DNA from: Glandiceps talaboti
Lineage: Eukaryota > Hemichordata > Enteropneusta > Spengelidae
Length of the DNA: 64,000 bases
Assembly (NCBI RefSeq): GCF_964340395.1
Contig: NC_135558.1
Location: 13,111,001 to 13,175,000 of the forward strand
Direction of reading: 5' to 3'
The notes beneath the pieces are model-generated. The model made no database searches. It saw only the letters and a program-made list of their open reading frames with translations, and was not told the DNA's origin. This document shows positions 1-12,402 of the stretch, piece after piece. The position numbers and the translations under genes are program-made. Within the stretch, counting starts at the first letter, position 1; each line of letters begins with the position of its first letter.

Positions 1-610
1 GTTTGTTCGTGAGTTCATTTGAGGTGACTATTAAATCGACCCTCAGAACATTATGTGGGCAGCAAAGTTTAACCTAACAGCCAACCGTTTATTTGTTTAT
101 GATAAGGGAAGTTAATATACTGCCCATAAATTCCACTCGAGTACACGACATATCATTCAAATCGCTGCTCTGAGGAGAACTAAATAACAAAGTACGGACT
201 CTTTTTTGAATTCCTAATTCCTCTAAATAATACTATTTCTACACAAAAGAATGAAAGACAAAACACGCAGATTACTGTCACCAATCAGAAATGTCAGATT
301 CACTTTGACACTGTAGGTGAACAAGAGATTTGTTCGAAACGTCTGTGTCCCATGGAAGAAGGGAACTTGAGTATAAAATAGAAATATGTTCACATTAATA
401 TTTTGATTTTAAAAATATTCACATATGTTTCGTATATTTTCAGACATTTATTTGAATGTGTTTGGTGTCAAACCGTAATGGAATATTTCCATCTGGAAAG
501 GCAAATGTGCTCAAAATTCCAAAAATAACCATACCGTCAATTAAAAGTTATTTGTTTGTGTACACGTGTTTGGTGCGTGGCACTTTGCCAACTTGGAGTG
601 CAGACACCCC

Positions 611-642
<32 letters not shown>
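611..642. repeat. (AC)n microsatellite
   Basis: Perfect dinucleotide run; ORFs across it are artefacts. Confidence 0.9.
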
Positions 643-644
<2 letters not shown>

Positions 645-1477
645 GTCAATTGAACTCATATCTCTGCACTGAAGATGGAGGGAGTTGATATATATATTAT
701 AATAATAATAATAAACAGTCAAGTGTTTCTAATAAACAGTAACCATGTTGCAACTAACGTCGGCAGAAAATTTCTGCCCCTCATAGATAGATAAGCATTG
801 CCCTATATCAAGCTCACTGCATAACATCTTCAACCGCAATAACGTTAAATTGAGCTACAGTTACATGAACAACATGGGTAAAGTTATAAATGCACACAAT
901 ATATCCATCCTCCCTAAAGCGAGCTAAATACAAAACAGTAACTGTAACTGCTAGAAAACCAAACGAATACCCTCTTCCAGGAAAATGACTCGTAAAATGC
1001 ATCGCATACAAAGCAACGGTTACCACTAACATAGATCACAAAATATAGGTGTTAGTAACACAAAATTCAAAAGCCGATGGAATAACCACAAAAATTGCCA
1101 GTCCTCAAACAAGCTAACTCTTACTCTAATGTTACCCGCCAAACGATGTCAATAACACCGCCGAGGGAAAACTATTTTATCAAATTAAACTGGCGAGAAA
1201 TCGACCACCTTGAATAGTAGAACTGAACTTATCAGCAAATGCAGGCATACTAATAAGTTCTTACTTAAAGATGTGCACCCTTTATACTACTACTTTACAT
1301 ATGATTGGTGTAAACCTAACCGTGAATGACCCATCTCAGTGACTGTACACACACCCTCACACTTTACACACAGTCAGCGAGTCGACTTGCTCAACTATAC
1401 GCCTGATGATCCTTTTGGTGAAACGGAATGTAGTGTAAATCCATAAATGAAAATAACGAACTCGTCTTCTTGCATTC

Positions 1478-1480
<3 letters not shown>
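643..1480. other. No gene seen
   Basis: AT-rich sequence with only short, low-quality ORFs; no splice-linked coding pieces found. Confidence 0.5.

Positions 1481-1564
<84 letters not shown>
1481..1564. repeat. (AT)n microsatellite, 84 bp
   Basis: Uninterrupted TA run abutting the 1564-1649 hairpin. Confidence 0.95.
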
Positions 1565-1568
<4 letters not shown>

Positions 1569-1649
1569 TTGGTAGTACTGGAACTCTTTCTTGGGTGTAA
1601 CTCAAGAAAGAGTTACACCCAAGAAAGAGTTCCAGTACTACCAAAACTA
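1564..1649. repeat. Perfect 40-bp hairpin beside a TA repeat
   Basis: Arms 1564-1603 and 1610-1649 (starting TAGTTTTGGTAGTACTGG) are perfectly complementary around a 6-base loop AAGAAA. TA repeats lie directly before it, and another starts at 1709. Confidence 0.85.
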
Positions 1650-1707
1650 TTACGCTCTGCCACTGCGGTATAGAGCACTGTCTTATAGCAGATTGATACT
1701 CACCGAG

Positions 1708-1744
<37 letters not shown>

Positions 1745-2336
1745 TTTATGACATTGCAATTACAGATAAAGCAAAAATTAAAAGATGGTAATGTTTGTCC
1801 ATGTTTACATGGACAACTCGCGACAAGTGATCATGTGATCAGGTACACAAAAACCGTGATATGATTGCAGACCTATGAATTATTGGGGGCGCTATACCGG
1901 GGAACGTTTTACCGCTACTTTTAATACTGTAAAGTTGCCAGATCCCAACAGACACCATTTCGACTTTTTTTTCGATTTTACCTTTTACTCGAGAATGTGA
2001 TAACATGGAAGAGATACGTGTATTTATCTATACCCCATGTTTAGGGATACTGTACATGGAAAGTGAACCAATGTTTAAAACTTTTCTAGTGGAAAATTGG
2101 CCCATTTAGGCGGCACATCCCCATCCATCTTCCCATTACAATTCTCTCCGATGCTAAAGTGTGACCTTCCCAACCTCGAATTTCCGAGGTTAGTTAATAT
2201 GCTAAGCTGGTAGAAATGTGTTAATTGGCCTCATCATCTATATCAACAGAAATAAAGAAGTGTCGGGTATTTGCATAATCTTCTTTTTCATCTTTTCATT
2301 GTATGCATGGACACTCAGACCCCTATTGAAAGTTGT

Positions 2337-2446
2337 CTTGCTGCTAGACGTTCGGGCTTTCTCCCGACGAAGTTCGCTGTGATGGCGAACGCCCATCCTT
2401 GTCGTATTGTAAATTCGGAATAACACCTGAGGTCTAGCAGCTAGAC
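2337..2446 (+). repeat. Interspersed repeat family 3, copy 1
   Basis: It starts CTTGCTGCTAGACGTTCGGG and ends GAGGTCTAGCAGCTAGAC, so its ends are partly inverted. Related copies lie at 2890-3045 (+) and 45883-46036 (-). Confidence 0.6.
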
Positions 2447-2889
2447 TAGGACATGAGTAGCTGTGGCCAGATTCATAGGAAGTATTTATAGAAGGAGCAC
2501 AGAAACTTCAAAGGCTTATTTATTCTTTATTGTTTAGTATAATGTCGTAGTTGTGACGCGAACTTGGCCGCTTTATAATGAACACGCAGGACAATAGCCA
2601 CCTTAGCTCTGAAATATGCTTTGAGAACTCTCTGTCAGCAGTTGTGTCGCAGTTCTCTGAGTGCACATTTCCAAACTTTGACCCGTCTTTTTTACACCTG
2701 ACCCCATGAAGACGCGACATTACACAAATATCCATTATCGGATAAAATCTAATTTTAGACTCTAGGTTAGATGCTTGCTCTGATTCACTTTTTATGATAT
2801 TATCCTATAAAAAGTACTCTGTACGTGCGAAGAGTAATATTAGAGTCTAAAATTCGATTTTGTTGGCGTCTGTCAAATCGCTACCTAGT

Positions 2890-3045
2890 CTTGCTGCTAG
2901 ATGTTCGTGCTTTCTTTCGATACTAATTACTATAAGCGAACGAAGTTCGCAGTGAGGGCTTGCCTTGGATGTTCCATCCTCGATAGCGATGTTCGGTCGT
3001 GTGTCGTATTGTATCGGAAGAACATCCGAGGTCTTGCAGATAGAC
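2890..3045 (+). repeat. Interspersed repeat family 3, copy 2
   Basis: It starts CTTGCTGCTAGATGTTCGTG, contains GCGAACGAAGTTCGCAGTG and GATGTTCCATCCTCGATAGC, and ends AACATCCGAGGTCTTGCAG. Confidence 0.65.
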
Positions 3046-3165
3046 TAATCGCTACCATGAAAAGAGGCCAATGGTTTGCGTGATGTTGAAAATAAAACGT
3101 CCATATGATTATTATATTGAAACGGCTTAGTGAATACACACAACTAGCACTTGTATAAACGGAGA

Positions 3166-3237
3166 TGTGTTCCAACTCAGACTCAGACCACTAATGAATA
3201 TTTTCAGTGGTCTGAGGTTACACAGACAAGGAACACA
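3166..3237. repeat. Palindrome with GTGGTCTGAG core
   Basis: TGTGTTCC and CTCAGACCACT on the left are inverted as AGTGGTCTGAG and GGAACACA on the right. It shares the core with 3804-3833 and with the centre of 39579-39772. Confidence 0.55.
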
Positions 3238-3803
3238 CAATTGCAGTCCCGTGCTTTTATAATGTTTTGCACTCGCAAATCCGTGATCAAAGAATGTACA
3301 CTTGCTATTGAATCCAGGATGAATAAAGTTTAACGTTGTAAACCTTTCTCGAATATATTCTGACAGTGATGTTGAATTTGAGGGAAAATTCTGTTTGATA
3401 ATAAAATAGACTAGCCAAGATTACTGACTACATAGCTCTTGTGTGAGCAGTGAAGTGAAAACAGCTAGTGTACTTCCCGTTTCTCGGAAAAGGCAACATT
3501 ATATCGCCCTTCACATGCTATTGTTTGTCATATCCCTTCGTCGCTAAAATTAACAGAGACGAGAAAATGACGGAAATGCAAGTTATCGAACATTCAGGAC
3601 AAACACCCTTTTCAGTTAGAAAAACTTCCCTTTTTGAAATGGAGATTAGTCCCCAGCATCATGTTCACAAACCTGCGAAGAGGCCTTGATTGACACAACA
3701 GTGTACAGTCATGGACACAGTCTATCTGAGAGACATTCCTTACTGTTCACAAATATAGACATTTCTACTAGGCTACATCCATTTCGTAGGGTCTATGATC
3801 CAT

Positions 3804-3833
3804 CTCAGACCGGTTGACCACTAGTGGTCTGAG
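3804..3833. repeat. Second GTGGTCTGAG palindrome
   Basis: CTCAGACC ... GACCACTAGTGGTCTGAG forms a short stem. It is probably a degraded relative of the 3166-3237 repeat. Confidence 0.4.
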
Positions 3834-3999
3834 GGTCCATGTCGCCCTGCTTGCATACGGAGTAAGTCGCCTACAAAGAGACAGTTGCTTACCTGAAATG
3901 CTAGTAACTAAAGATTTAACGCATCTGTGTTCAAATATCAGCAATAAATTAAATCGACTATTTAGTAATTTTACCTCGCCTTGGCTACAAAAGTACTAG

Positions 4000-5300
4000 T
4001 CCCAGTCCGGAGGACCAGAAATCCCGAAATCACAAGTTCAATCGTAATTTATGCCCAAGTGGACGCCCGATCAAATGTGGCGGAGTTTGTAAGGCGGGAT
4101 TTTGAAATCAGTCGGAACTGGAAAAGTTCCGATTTCGACACTTTTTGTGATCGTACCAGCGACTACTATCGTCAAAAAGATGTAAAATGAGTACATATTC
4201 GACCGATTGCTAATATTTGATAGCTTTATAAAAAAAAATTATATGTAATTATTTTGTTATTGGTGCGAAAGTATTTTGTTTTCGCACTCGCTATAGGACG
4301 GTTACTTTTCGTAGGACGGTGTTGAGCGAAACGCGTGCACCGTCTGCAAGCAGGACTGTGAGCCATGGTACAACATCTGAGCACAGACAAGGAACACAGT
4401 TTCTTGACTGTGATCTGAGGTACAACTACTGACCATTATCGGATTGAGAGGTGTCAACGAGTTCCAGCAAGATGCTTAGTTTAGACAAACAAGTTTATTT
4501 ACACATAGCCCCAAAACGTAGGCTGGTGGCGTTATTCACCATATGGGTAGAGGTGTAAGAAGGTGCTAAAAGGTGTTACTTTTAGCATCAGCAGAATTGT
4601 AATGCAATGGGTGTAAACCACCACCACCGGGCCCTCACTCCGGAATAACAACACTATATTATCAATCTTTGTTCTATTTCACAAAATGCAGGAATATTTT
4701 GTCTGAGGCAATACCTACCCCTTGTTTTCTTGCGTGACGAACTCTGAAATCGCTAACAGTGATCGACCCTGTATTCAACTATTATTGCCAACTCCATGGA
4801 AACACAAAGAGACATGAGTCGGTAAATATTTTTGTTTTCAATATTTAAGAGAAATGATATTTAAAAAAATGTTGGTTGAACTATCACCTTAATTATCCTA
4901 TCCATATTCATATTTTAATTGTTACACTGTGAGGGATCAGATTTCACGGTATTTCATACCATTATATTTTTGTACCTACCTACCTGTATATTTGTTTCCC
5001 AAGCTTGTTCTTTGTTCAATTGAATGGTTGCCAGAGAATTGTTGGAGAACGATGCTATTCAAGCGAACAAACAACAATTATGACTTCCAGTCACTGTCTT
5101 GGCATGCGCTAACAGGTACGCATGCGCATGATAATACGTCCTGGGATTGGAGACTACTCACATAATAACGGTATTTACATATCAGCAGCGACTTTGACCC
5201 CATTTTCGACTCATATTCAGACGTTTAGCGCTTGATTATTAGCATTTTGTAGAGGTTTGCCTCAAGTTATAGATTTTTAAAATATTTTCAAGACTTTTCA
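4000..5300. other. No gene seen
   Basis: Short ORFs (60-80 codons) without recognisable content. TCTGAGG motifs near 4380-4430 echo the palindrome family at 3166-3237. Confidence 0.45.
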
Positions 5301-5317
5301 CCCCAATTTTATGATGG

Positions 5318-5575
5318 TCCGCCCGCCCGTCCATCCATCATTTCACCCACCCATCCATCCATCTCCATCCGTCCATCCATTCGTCCGTCCGTGCATCTAT
5401 TCATTCATCGACCTATTGTCCATCCATCCATCCACCCGTCTCTCCATCCAACCATCCGCCTATCTATCCATCCATCCATCCGTCCGTCCGTCCATCCATT
5501 TATTCGACCATCCATCCATCCATCCATCCATCCATCCGTCCGTCCGTCCGTCTGTCCGTCCGTCAATTCATCCAT
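5318..5575. repeat. (CATC/CGTC)n microsatellite
   Basis: Imperfect tetranucleotide array giving artefactual HPSIHPS ORFs. Confidence 0.92.
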
Positions 5576-5979
5576 TGACGGTAACGTTCAAGGGGAACTC
5601 TAGGATGCCCATAAATTAAAAGACAAGAGCATTGCCACAGGTGTAATAACGTTGAAGGAATGTATCAAAGATACCCCTGATTACCGTATAAGAGTAACAC
5701 AAGTTATGCATTTATGACAAGTTGAAGGGCAAATCAATGATACCCCAAACAATACCAGTGGACATATAACTGGTGCGACTACACTAAAATTGAAATGCAT
5801 GTCAGAGAAGTTACGTCATCAGATAATCATGAATATTCGTCAATTCGGGTATGATCGGATTTGCAACCATAGAAATACACTACAAGTGTATCATGCTAAT
5901 GGAAAGCTTCACACACTTTTATTAGAACTTTGAAATGTGAACTCTATGTGTGTTTTACAGTCCATGATCTGAAGTATAA

Positions 5980-5981
<2 letters not shown>

Positions 5982-6046
<65 letters not shown>

Positions 6047-6074
6047 GTGTGTGTAGGTAGGTAGGTAGGTAGGT
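5982..6074. repeat. (GT)n then (GTAG)n microsatellite
   Basis: GT run of about 70 bp followed by five GTAG units. Confidence 0.92.
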
Positions 6075-6328
6075 GAGTAGCAGGTTTTTTTTTTAATTGA
6101 AATTCTTTATTTAATATATAAAGAACAGAAAGCATAGGGCATACATGTAGCATGTAGATGTGTGCACGTAAATAGTGGACAATTTGAGCTAGAGTGATAT
6201 ATTTAATATACTGGATAGCTTACACTAAATAGAACTGATTCCATGCTTATGATGGTAAATAAGAGAAAAAATAGTTTTGGAATGAATTTCTTGTCATAGT
6301 GTCGCAATCGCTATTTCACAGTGTATGC

Positions 6329-6567
6329 ACAACACAACACAACACAACACAACACAACACAACATAACACAACACCACACAATACAATACAATACAATTG
6401 CACAATTACAGTACAATATAATACAATACAAAATACAATGCAATACAATACAAAATACAATACAATACAATACAATACAATACAATACAATACAATACAA
6501 TACAATACAATACAATACAATACAATACAATACAATACAATACAATACAATACAATACAATACAAGA
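6329..6567. repeat. (ACACA/ATACA)n pentanucleotide array
   Basis: Begins with AACAC units and shifts to a long perfect run of AATAC units. Open in several frames because the period is 5. Confidence 0.95.
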
Positions 6568-6707
6568 TCAATACAATACAAGATCAATAACAATTTTACT
6601 TCCAATAATCCCAACACCTACCCCCATCCAAATCCCACAACAACTCTATTCAAAAAGCCTTGCCAGTTAGGACGAGATGTCGACAGAAGAATTGCCTATA
6701 TATAGCA

Positions 6708-7432
6708 ATGCACTACCATTACCTTTTTTGAAAATATCCTCAAAATAATCTACTGAGTCAAACCCTTTTGATGGCAAAGAAAAATGGAATGAAAAACCAT
6801 CTGCTAAGCACAGTATTCACGTTTTATTCCATGGTAAAAAATAGTTTGAATGATTTGTCCAACACGATATGCCTTGCTATGAAACTGGAACAAAGGCAAA
6901 TCGGCATGTAACGTTACTGGTGCTGTAAACGCACAAAAGTTATGTTTAGAATTGCTACAATGTTCTATTATGATTAGTTATATTACAGGGACGTTGATAA
7001 GCTTGTTGTGAACTTTTCAGGTGTAGATTCAGAGAGTTGTGTGGACTATAGGCGCCAGTTCTTTCAGCATTGAAATTTTCATTGTTATCACTTTTATGTA
7101 TTGGTGTTTCTAAACTCCAAGAGGCAATGGTTTTCAATCATACAAATTAATCGCAAAAGGTGAGCTATACCGAACAGAACTTGCTTTGAACTAAATTGTT
7201 CATTGACGCAAATTTATCGCCATTGCACACACAATATATGCCTAGAGTTGTTACATTTTCTTTATTTCCTGTATTATTTTTATTGAGAATTGTTTACCTG
7301 GGAAGTCTTTTGCTGGTGATTCATTTTGTAAAACTATTGCCTATATTAAGGAATGTACTACCGGTAGCTTTTTTGAAAATGTCCTTGAAATAATCTACTG
7401 ACCCCTTTGAGGTCGAGAGATGAATAAAAAGC
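6708..7432. repeat. Direct repeat pair of about 90 bp
   Basis: 6708-6800 and 7350-7432 share TTTTTTGAAAATATCCTC / TTTTTTGAAAATGTCCTT followed by AAATAATCTACTGA. The spacer holds no supported gene. Confidence 0.4.
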
Positions 7433-7798
7433 CATTGTGTTCGATAGTTTTCAGACACAAAACCTCTATAATGCAGTTTAGATGCCATTCTTTTAAAATA
7501 GCATTTACGGTGCATTATGTGTGTACATTTGATATCCTTTGAATGTAGCCAACAAATGGGGTTCACAAACCGTTGTGTACAACTTCCAATACAAGCATCA
7601 TTCCTGTTTTCCTAAACGACACACGTTACACTTGTCGAGTATCATCCACGATTTAACAGGCCCTTAGGGGTTGCACATATCGGCTATGAATTTGAGTTAT
7701 TCGTACTCTGTGTATTCTGCAGTACATGTACTACTGTTCATAATGATTTGTTTTTCAATTAAGTGGTAATAACAACATAATAAGAGAGAAAATGTAGA

Positions 7799-8335
7799 AT
7801 GGACCTTACAAAGCCCGAGGCGCAGAAGGGTATACATTTACTGTAAGGGGGGAGCGAGTACGCAGACAATGGGATACTTTGGCACACGGAGAAGCTTTGA
7901 GAAGGTTGAGGCTAATGTTTAAAGAGATAGGTTCTGAGACAGCGATAGAAGGGTGTCAGAGACTTTGAGTGGCGGATATTTAAAGGAAGACTGTTCCATG
8001 ATGTTGGGCCGATATGAGAGAAGGGTCTGGCACCATATCCTTGGAACACGAGAATCAGCTCAGAGGAGGAGGAGCGAAGTTCTCTTGGTGGAGTAGATCA
8101 AAGAAGAAAGTCAGTGAGATATCAAGTTGTGGTCGTGAACCTAGCTGAGCAGATGGATGCCACTTTATGATGAATACGAGAAATACAAGGTAATCAATGA
8201 AGTCGTTGCAAGGTAGAGACGTTGAATATGATCGTGCTTTAGAGCATTACAGACGAGACACGTGACAGCGTTCTGAACTCTTTGCCATCTATCTATAATG
8301 TACTTCTAGGGCAACCAGAACGGAGACAATTACAA
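7799..8335. repeat. Degenerate dispersed repeat, family 4 copy 1
   Basis: Segments such as GAGCGAAGT, GGTAATCAATGAAG and GACACGTGACAGC match the region 47020-47340 in order. It may be a retroelement remnant; no frame stays open. Confidence 0.4.
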
Positions 8336-8345
8336 TAAGGTCAAA

Positions 8346-8699
8346 TAAAAAAAAAGTTGTTTGGTTACGGTTACCCGATCGACCCCCACCTAGTTTTTCA
8401 CGCCGACTCTAAACTATTTTTTTACGTATTCGAGAAAAAATATTAATAAAATCGCGAAATCGTGAAGTCTCGCAAGAAATAGTGCATGCGGAAACTGACA
8501 TCAACTTAAAAATACCATATAAAACTATTCTTCCAATCTGTAATGGCTGTACATCTGATAGGGAGAAATAAAAAAACACAGAGACCATTTGGAAAACAAT
8601 GGAAAACCTGAACTAGACACTCACACATGAAAAAATAAAAATCTACCCCACCTATTTCAAAATTGAATGTAATCTGAATCATACAATTTTTTTACGCCT
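8346..8699 (+). mobile_element. MITE family 1, copy A
   Basis: A 350-bp element starts near AAAAAAGTTGTTTGGTTACG and ends in the inverted equivalent (CTGAATCATACAATTTTTTT). It has no ORF. Copies recur at 11491-11803 (inverted) and 57610-57926, with fragments at 44003-44060 and about 40105-40195. It is a non-autonomous DNA transposon of unknown superfamily. Confidence 0.75.
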
Positions 8700-9503
8700 A
8701 ATATACGCGAGCGAAAGGGGAGACAGTGGTTTGGGTACTTTAGTTTGTGGAGCGAGGAATAAATAGAGCTGACCCACCTGAGATGAATGCAGGATGCATT
8801 GCAAACATTCTGTATGTAGGCTTACATATTCAAAAGTAGAGTCAAGTGTGACTGCACGGTTTTATCTTGACACTTGACACTAATTTAAGTGGATTTTATT
8901 AGGTGTCATTCACCTCTACATGTCAGCAATACTGTTGTGCATGGTTTCGATACTTAGGGGAAAATCATCTCAAGGGATTTTCCAGTAAAACTTCAAATAC
9001 AGTTATTGAAAGTAAACGCCGGTGGTGAAAAAATGCTTTCGATTTGTCAAATTTTATAAATTTCTGTCAACAGAGCCCTGAAAACATGACGTAACGTCTA
9101 TGCGTGATAAAGACAACCATTCTACTGTGGGGATGTTCGAATTCCCAACCCAAATACAAGGCTTTGATAGTGTCACTTTACAATATATAAAAACATCCGA
9201 AATTTCATTTGGTGTATTTTTCTCTCTTTTTATAAAGGGGGGGGGGGCGCACAATTAATTTATTTAGGTAGTGGGATGTTATTACAGTAAGATATCAATC
9301 TATACGATGGTTTTTTTTTCAATTCGATGGAAACATGGAGGGACTTTTTTTCTTCAAAATATCGAATGGAAGAGTCCAAAACATAGTAATATATAACTGC
9401 AGTATAACTGTGGGGGAAAATAGCTCAACGTGTGTATAACCTGTTGCAACAGTTGGGGTCTGTAAAACATTCTGGCTACCTAGTGCTGACAGAGCTACGG
9501 AGT

Positions 9504-11027
9504 ATGGTTCAATTTCCAATCACAAAGTTTATCATTGTCAGCCTCCTCATTAAGCAGGTGATTTCTGAGGTTGGTAAGACGGACACGAAAGTTTTAATTC
9601 TTGGAGCTGGTCTAAGTGGCATCGCTGCTGCTGAAACATTGCACAACAATGGTATCGAAGACTTTATCATATTGGAAGGTGACAATGACATTGGCGGAAG
9701 AGTCAAGTCTATTGACTTTGGTGGATCGAGAATCAACCTCGGGGCAAACTGGGTCCACTTTGGTGATACTCCAGATAACTCCATCTGGCAGCTAAAGAAA
9801 AAGTACGGCATCGAGGGTAAATTCTCGGACTACGAGGATTTAATAATATATGACAGTGAGGGTAATGACGTAACAGATGATGCAGATATTTGGTGGGAAG
9901 AGTATGAAAAGGCTACAGATGGTGAATATTTCGACTACCTGCTTGGCAACATGACTCGGGGCCTAGTTCCCGATATGTCCGTACGTTCTGCTTTGAAGAT
10001 CGGAGGTTGGTCACCACGAACGCCAATCGCCAAGGTAATAGAATACTTTGAGCATGATGCAGAATTTGCAGATCGAGCTGATGTAACATCATTTCGAAGT
10101 ACCCGACAAGTGACCGAAGAACTGTCCATGGGAGGCGGCGATTTCTTTGTCTCGGACTCTCGTGGTTTTGACGTTATTGTAAAAGACCTGGCGAAGGAAT
10201 TCCTGAAAGAGGACGACGATCGCCTCAGGCTGAACCACGTAGTTCGTAAGATCAACTGGAATGATGACGAAGTCAGTGTCACCACTACAGATGGTACAAC
10301 ATTTACGGCTGACTTTGCAATCTCTACCTTTAGTATTGGTGTCCTAGAACACGGCGACGTCGATTTTGTACCCGAATTACCCTATTGGAAAACCGAGGAG
10401 ATTTATCAATTTCGTATGGCTTGGTTCACCAAAATCTTTCTCAAGTTTGCCGAGGACGAGGAACAATTCTGGCCCGAGGAAGAATGGATGTTGTATGCTG
10501 ATGATAGACGGGGATATTATCCTGTCTGGAGTAACCTAATAGCACCTGGTTTGCTACCTGCTTCAGAGAAAATGCTGTTGATTATCGTTACTGGTGAAGA
10601 ATCCAGACGAATTGAGCGCCAGCCTGACGAGGAGACTAAAGCAGAAGTAATGTCTGTCCTTCGTGGTCTATTCGGCGAAACTATTCCTGATCCTACACAT
10701 ATCCACGTTAGTAAATGGGGAACTGATCCACTGCAGTTCGGTGCCTTCAGTAACTGGCCTGTAGAGGTGTCAATGGAAAGTTTTCGCCGACTCCAAGCCG
10801 CAGTGGGGAAGTTGTATTTTGCTGGGGAAGGAACGCATGAACGGTACAACGGGTATCTCCAGGGTGCACTGCTCAGTGGCCAGGATAGAGCTAATGACGT
10901 CATTGACTGTATGAATGGAGCTTGTACAGCGTTCGTCTTCAAAGAAAGCAAATTCGGCTGTTTGTATCCACAAGCGATCAACTTCGATGATATGGCGACT
11001 ATGGATGATGGTAGTTGTAAATTTTAA
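9504..11027 (+). CDS. Secreted FAD-dependent polyamine/amine oxidase, intronless
   Basis: This is a flavin-containing amine oxidase, expected to oxidise polyamines or related amines with release of H2O2. The ORF is open from 9432, but I prefer the Met at 9504 because it begins a hydrophobic signal peptide (about residues 1-23, MVQFPITKFIIVSLL...); this gives 507 aa, the usual size. Numbering from that Met, the Rossmann motif GAGLSG is at 34-39, the ribose-binding acidic residue is in LEGD near 58, GGR is at 64-66 and GANWVH at 80-85. The C-terminal FAD motif (FAGEGTHERYNGYLQGA) is near 440. The family is the maize-PAO/spermine oxidase group; the true substrate cannot be read. The last 25 residues form a separate cysteine motif (GC...DDGSC). 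No intron interrupts the coding region. AATAAA signals lie at 11132-11142. The gene sits between inverted copies of one MITE. Confidence 0.95.
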   Translation: MVQFPITKFIIVSLLIKQVISEVGKTDTKVLILGAGLSGIAAAETLHNNGIEDFIILEGDNDIGGRVKSIDFGGSRINLGANWVHFGDTPDNSIWQLKKKYGIEGKFSDYEDLIIYDSEGNDVTDDADIWWEEYEKATDGEYFDYLLGNMTRGLVPDMSVRSALKIGGWSPRTPIAKVIEYFEHDAEFADRADVTSFRSTRQVTEELSMGGGDFFVSDSRGFDVIVKDLAKEFLKEDDDRLRLNHVVRKINWNDDEVSVTTTDGTTFTADFAISTFSIGVLEHGDVDFVPELPYWKTEEIYQFRMAWFTKIFLKFAEDEEQFWPEEEWMLYADDRRGYYPVWSNLIAPGLLPASEKMLLIIVTGEESRRIERQPDEETKAEVMSVLRGLFGETIPDPTHIHVSKWGTDPLQFGAFSNWPVEVSMESFRRLQAAVGKLYFAGEGTHERYNGYLQGALLSGQDRANDVIDCMNGACTAFVFKESKFGCLYPQAINFDDMATMDDGSCKF

Positions 11028-11131
11028 TTAGATGAGTAAACTTGTCCAAAACAAAGTTGCATGCGCTCTTTATTATCTTGGTAAATTACAAGAGGTGAAC
11101 AACAAGTGGTGTCGGTGTCTATAACGTATTA

Positions 11132-11142
11132 AATAAAATAAA
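11132..11142 (+). terminator. Polyadenylation signals of the amine oxidase gene
   Basis: Two overlapping AATAAA hexamers (11132-11137 and 11137-11142) lie about 105 nt after the oxidase stop codon. They are the first canonical signals on that strand, so they probably set the 3' end of the mRNA. The cleavage site itself is not visible. Confidence 0.6.
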
Positions 11143-11490
11143 GAATATACTGGTCAATGGTATCATTGTGGTTGTTTGTAAAGTATTCACATTGTAATGA
11201 ATGCATTGAATGTAACATATATGTTCCATTTACTCGTTTATAAAACTTTCTGATAAAGCCGACTGAACTTAGTTTAAGTCGCCCAACCTAAACATATTTT
11301 TTTGTACATTCAACATGGTAACAATGGCGAAAATTTAATACGTATATTTCAGCGTAAATCTAAACATCATTTTACATTCAACGAGGTAAAATTGGGAGTT
11401 TTTTTACTTCTATTGTCGCGTACATTTCCTTACAAAGCATCTTTATGTATGTCTTAAATGCCACAGAAAGTCGTTTTTTTTTTCATTTTG

Positions 11491-11803
11491 TGTAAGGCTT
11501 AATAAAGTGAATTGTGTGGTTCAGATTTTGCTAAATTTTAGAATAGGTGGGGTAGGTTTATCTTTTACTTTATGTTATTGTATATATATTTCATGTGTGA
11601 GTGTCTAGTTCAGGTTTTCCATTGTTTTCCAAATGGTCTATGTGTTGTTAATTTTTTCTCATCAGATGTACAGCCATTACAGATTGGAAGAACAGTTTCA
11701 TTTTGTCTTTTTAAGTTGATGTCAGTTTCCGCATCCGCTCTTTCTCGTGAGACTTCACAATTTTTGCGATTTTATCATTTTTTGAATTATTTTTTTATGC
11801 CTA
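11491..11803 (-). mobile_element. MITE family 1, copy B (inverted)
   Basis: The reverse complement matches copy A over the GTGAGTGTCTAGTTCAGGTT block, the CATCTGATGTACAG-type block and the TGTGTGGTTCAGATT end. Its distal end is diverged or truncated. The 123-codon ORF here is a by-product of the element. With copy A it brackets the amine oxidase gene. Confidence 0.72.
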
Positions 11804-12402
11804 AGTTACATTTTTACATTACAATCGGCATTGTGATTGATGGTGTACTGCATGCAATATTGTCAGTTACTTATTTTACACCTCAGCAAACTATCACAGA
11901 AGTATCGTGCCTTAGAGTCGAAGCAATTTTTTACATAAAATAATATGAAATCTAGCTACCCAAATTTCTCATGTCATATCAATGACTATGAATTTCAACA
12001 AAACATCCCTTGTCTATTGTTGCTTTAGTGTCACTGTCTTTTCATACTAACGATAGCAGTAAAAATAGGATTCTAAAATTGTTAGCGCAAGGAGTTACTG
12101 GTTTGAGTTTTACCATTGAAAAATGGTGGTTAAGGGAACGAGGATAATTTACGACAGCGTGGACCTGAGGAGAAAATATTTTGGTCAAACAAATTTCCTT
12201 AGGCTCCCACTTCGCGCCCTCAAAAATGTAATGCCACCGCCTAAATGATTTTTAACCCCTCCCCTCTCCCAGGCTACACAGAGATTTGTTTATGTGCAAT
12301 TATACGGCATATCAAGATGTACAATTGTGTGGTACACTACATTGAATAAAGTGGCAGTCGACCTCAACATCCATACATAATTAATTGGCTTTGCAAGGGT
12401 AA

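Noticed and set aside
6294-6705. Overlapping 107- and 126-codon ORFs
   Set aside because: Pentanucleotide array; the period keeps several frames open.
11572-11943. 123-codon plus-strand ORF
   Set aside because: Lies mostly in MITE copy B; corresponding frames in the other copies are not maintained.
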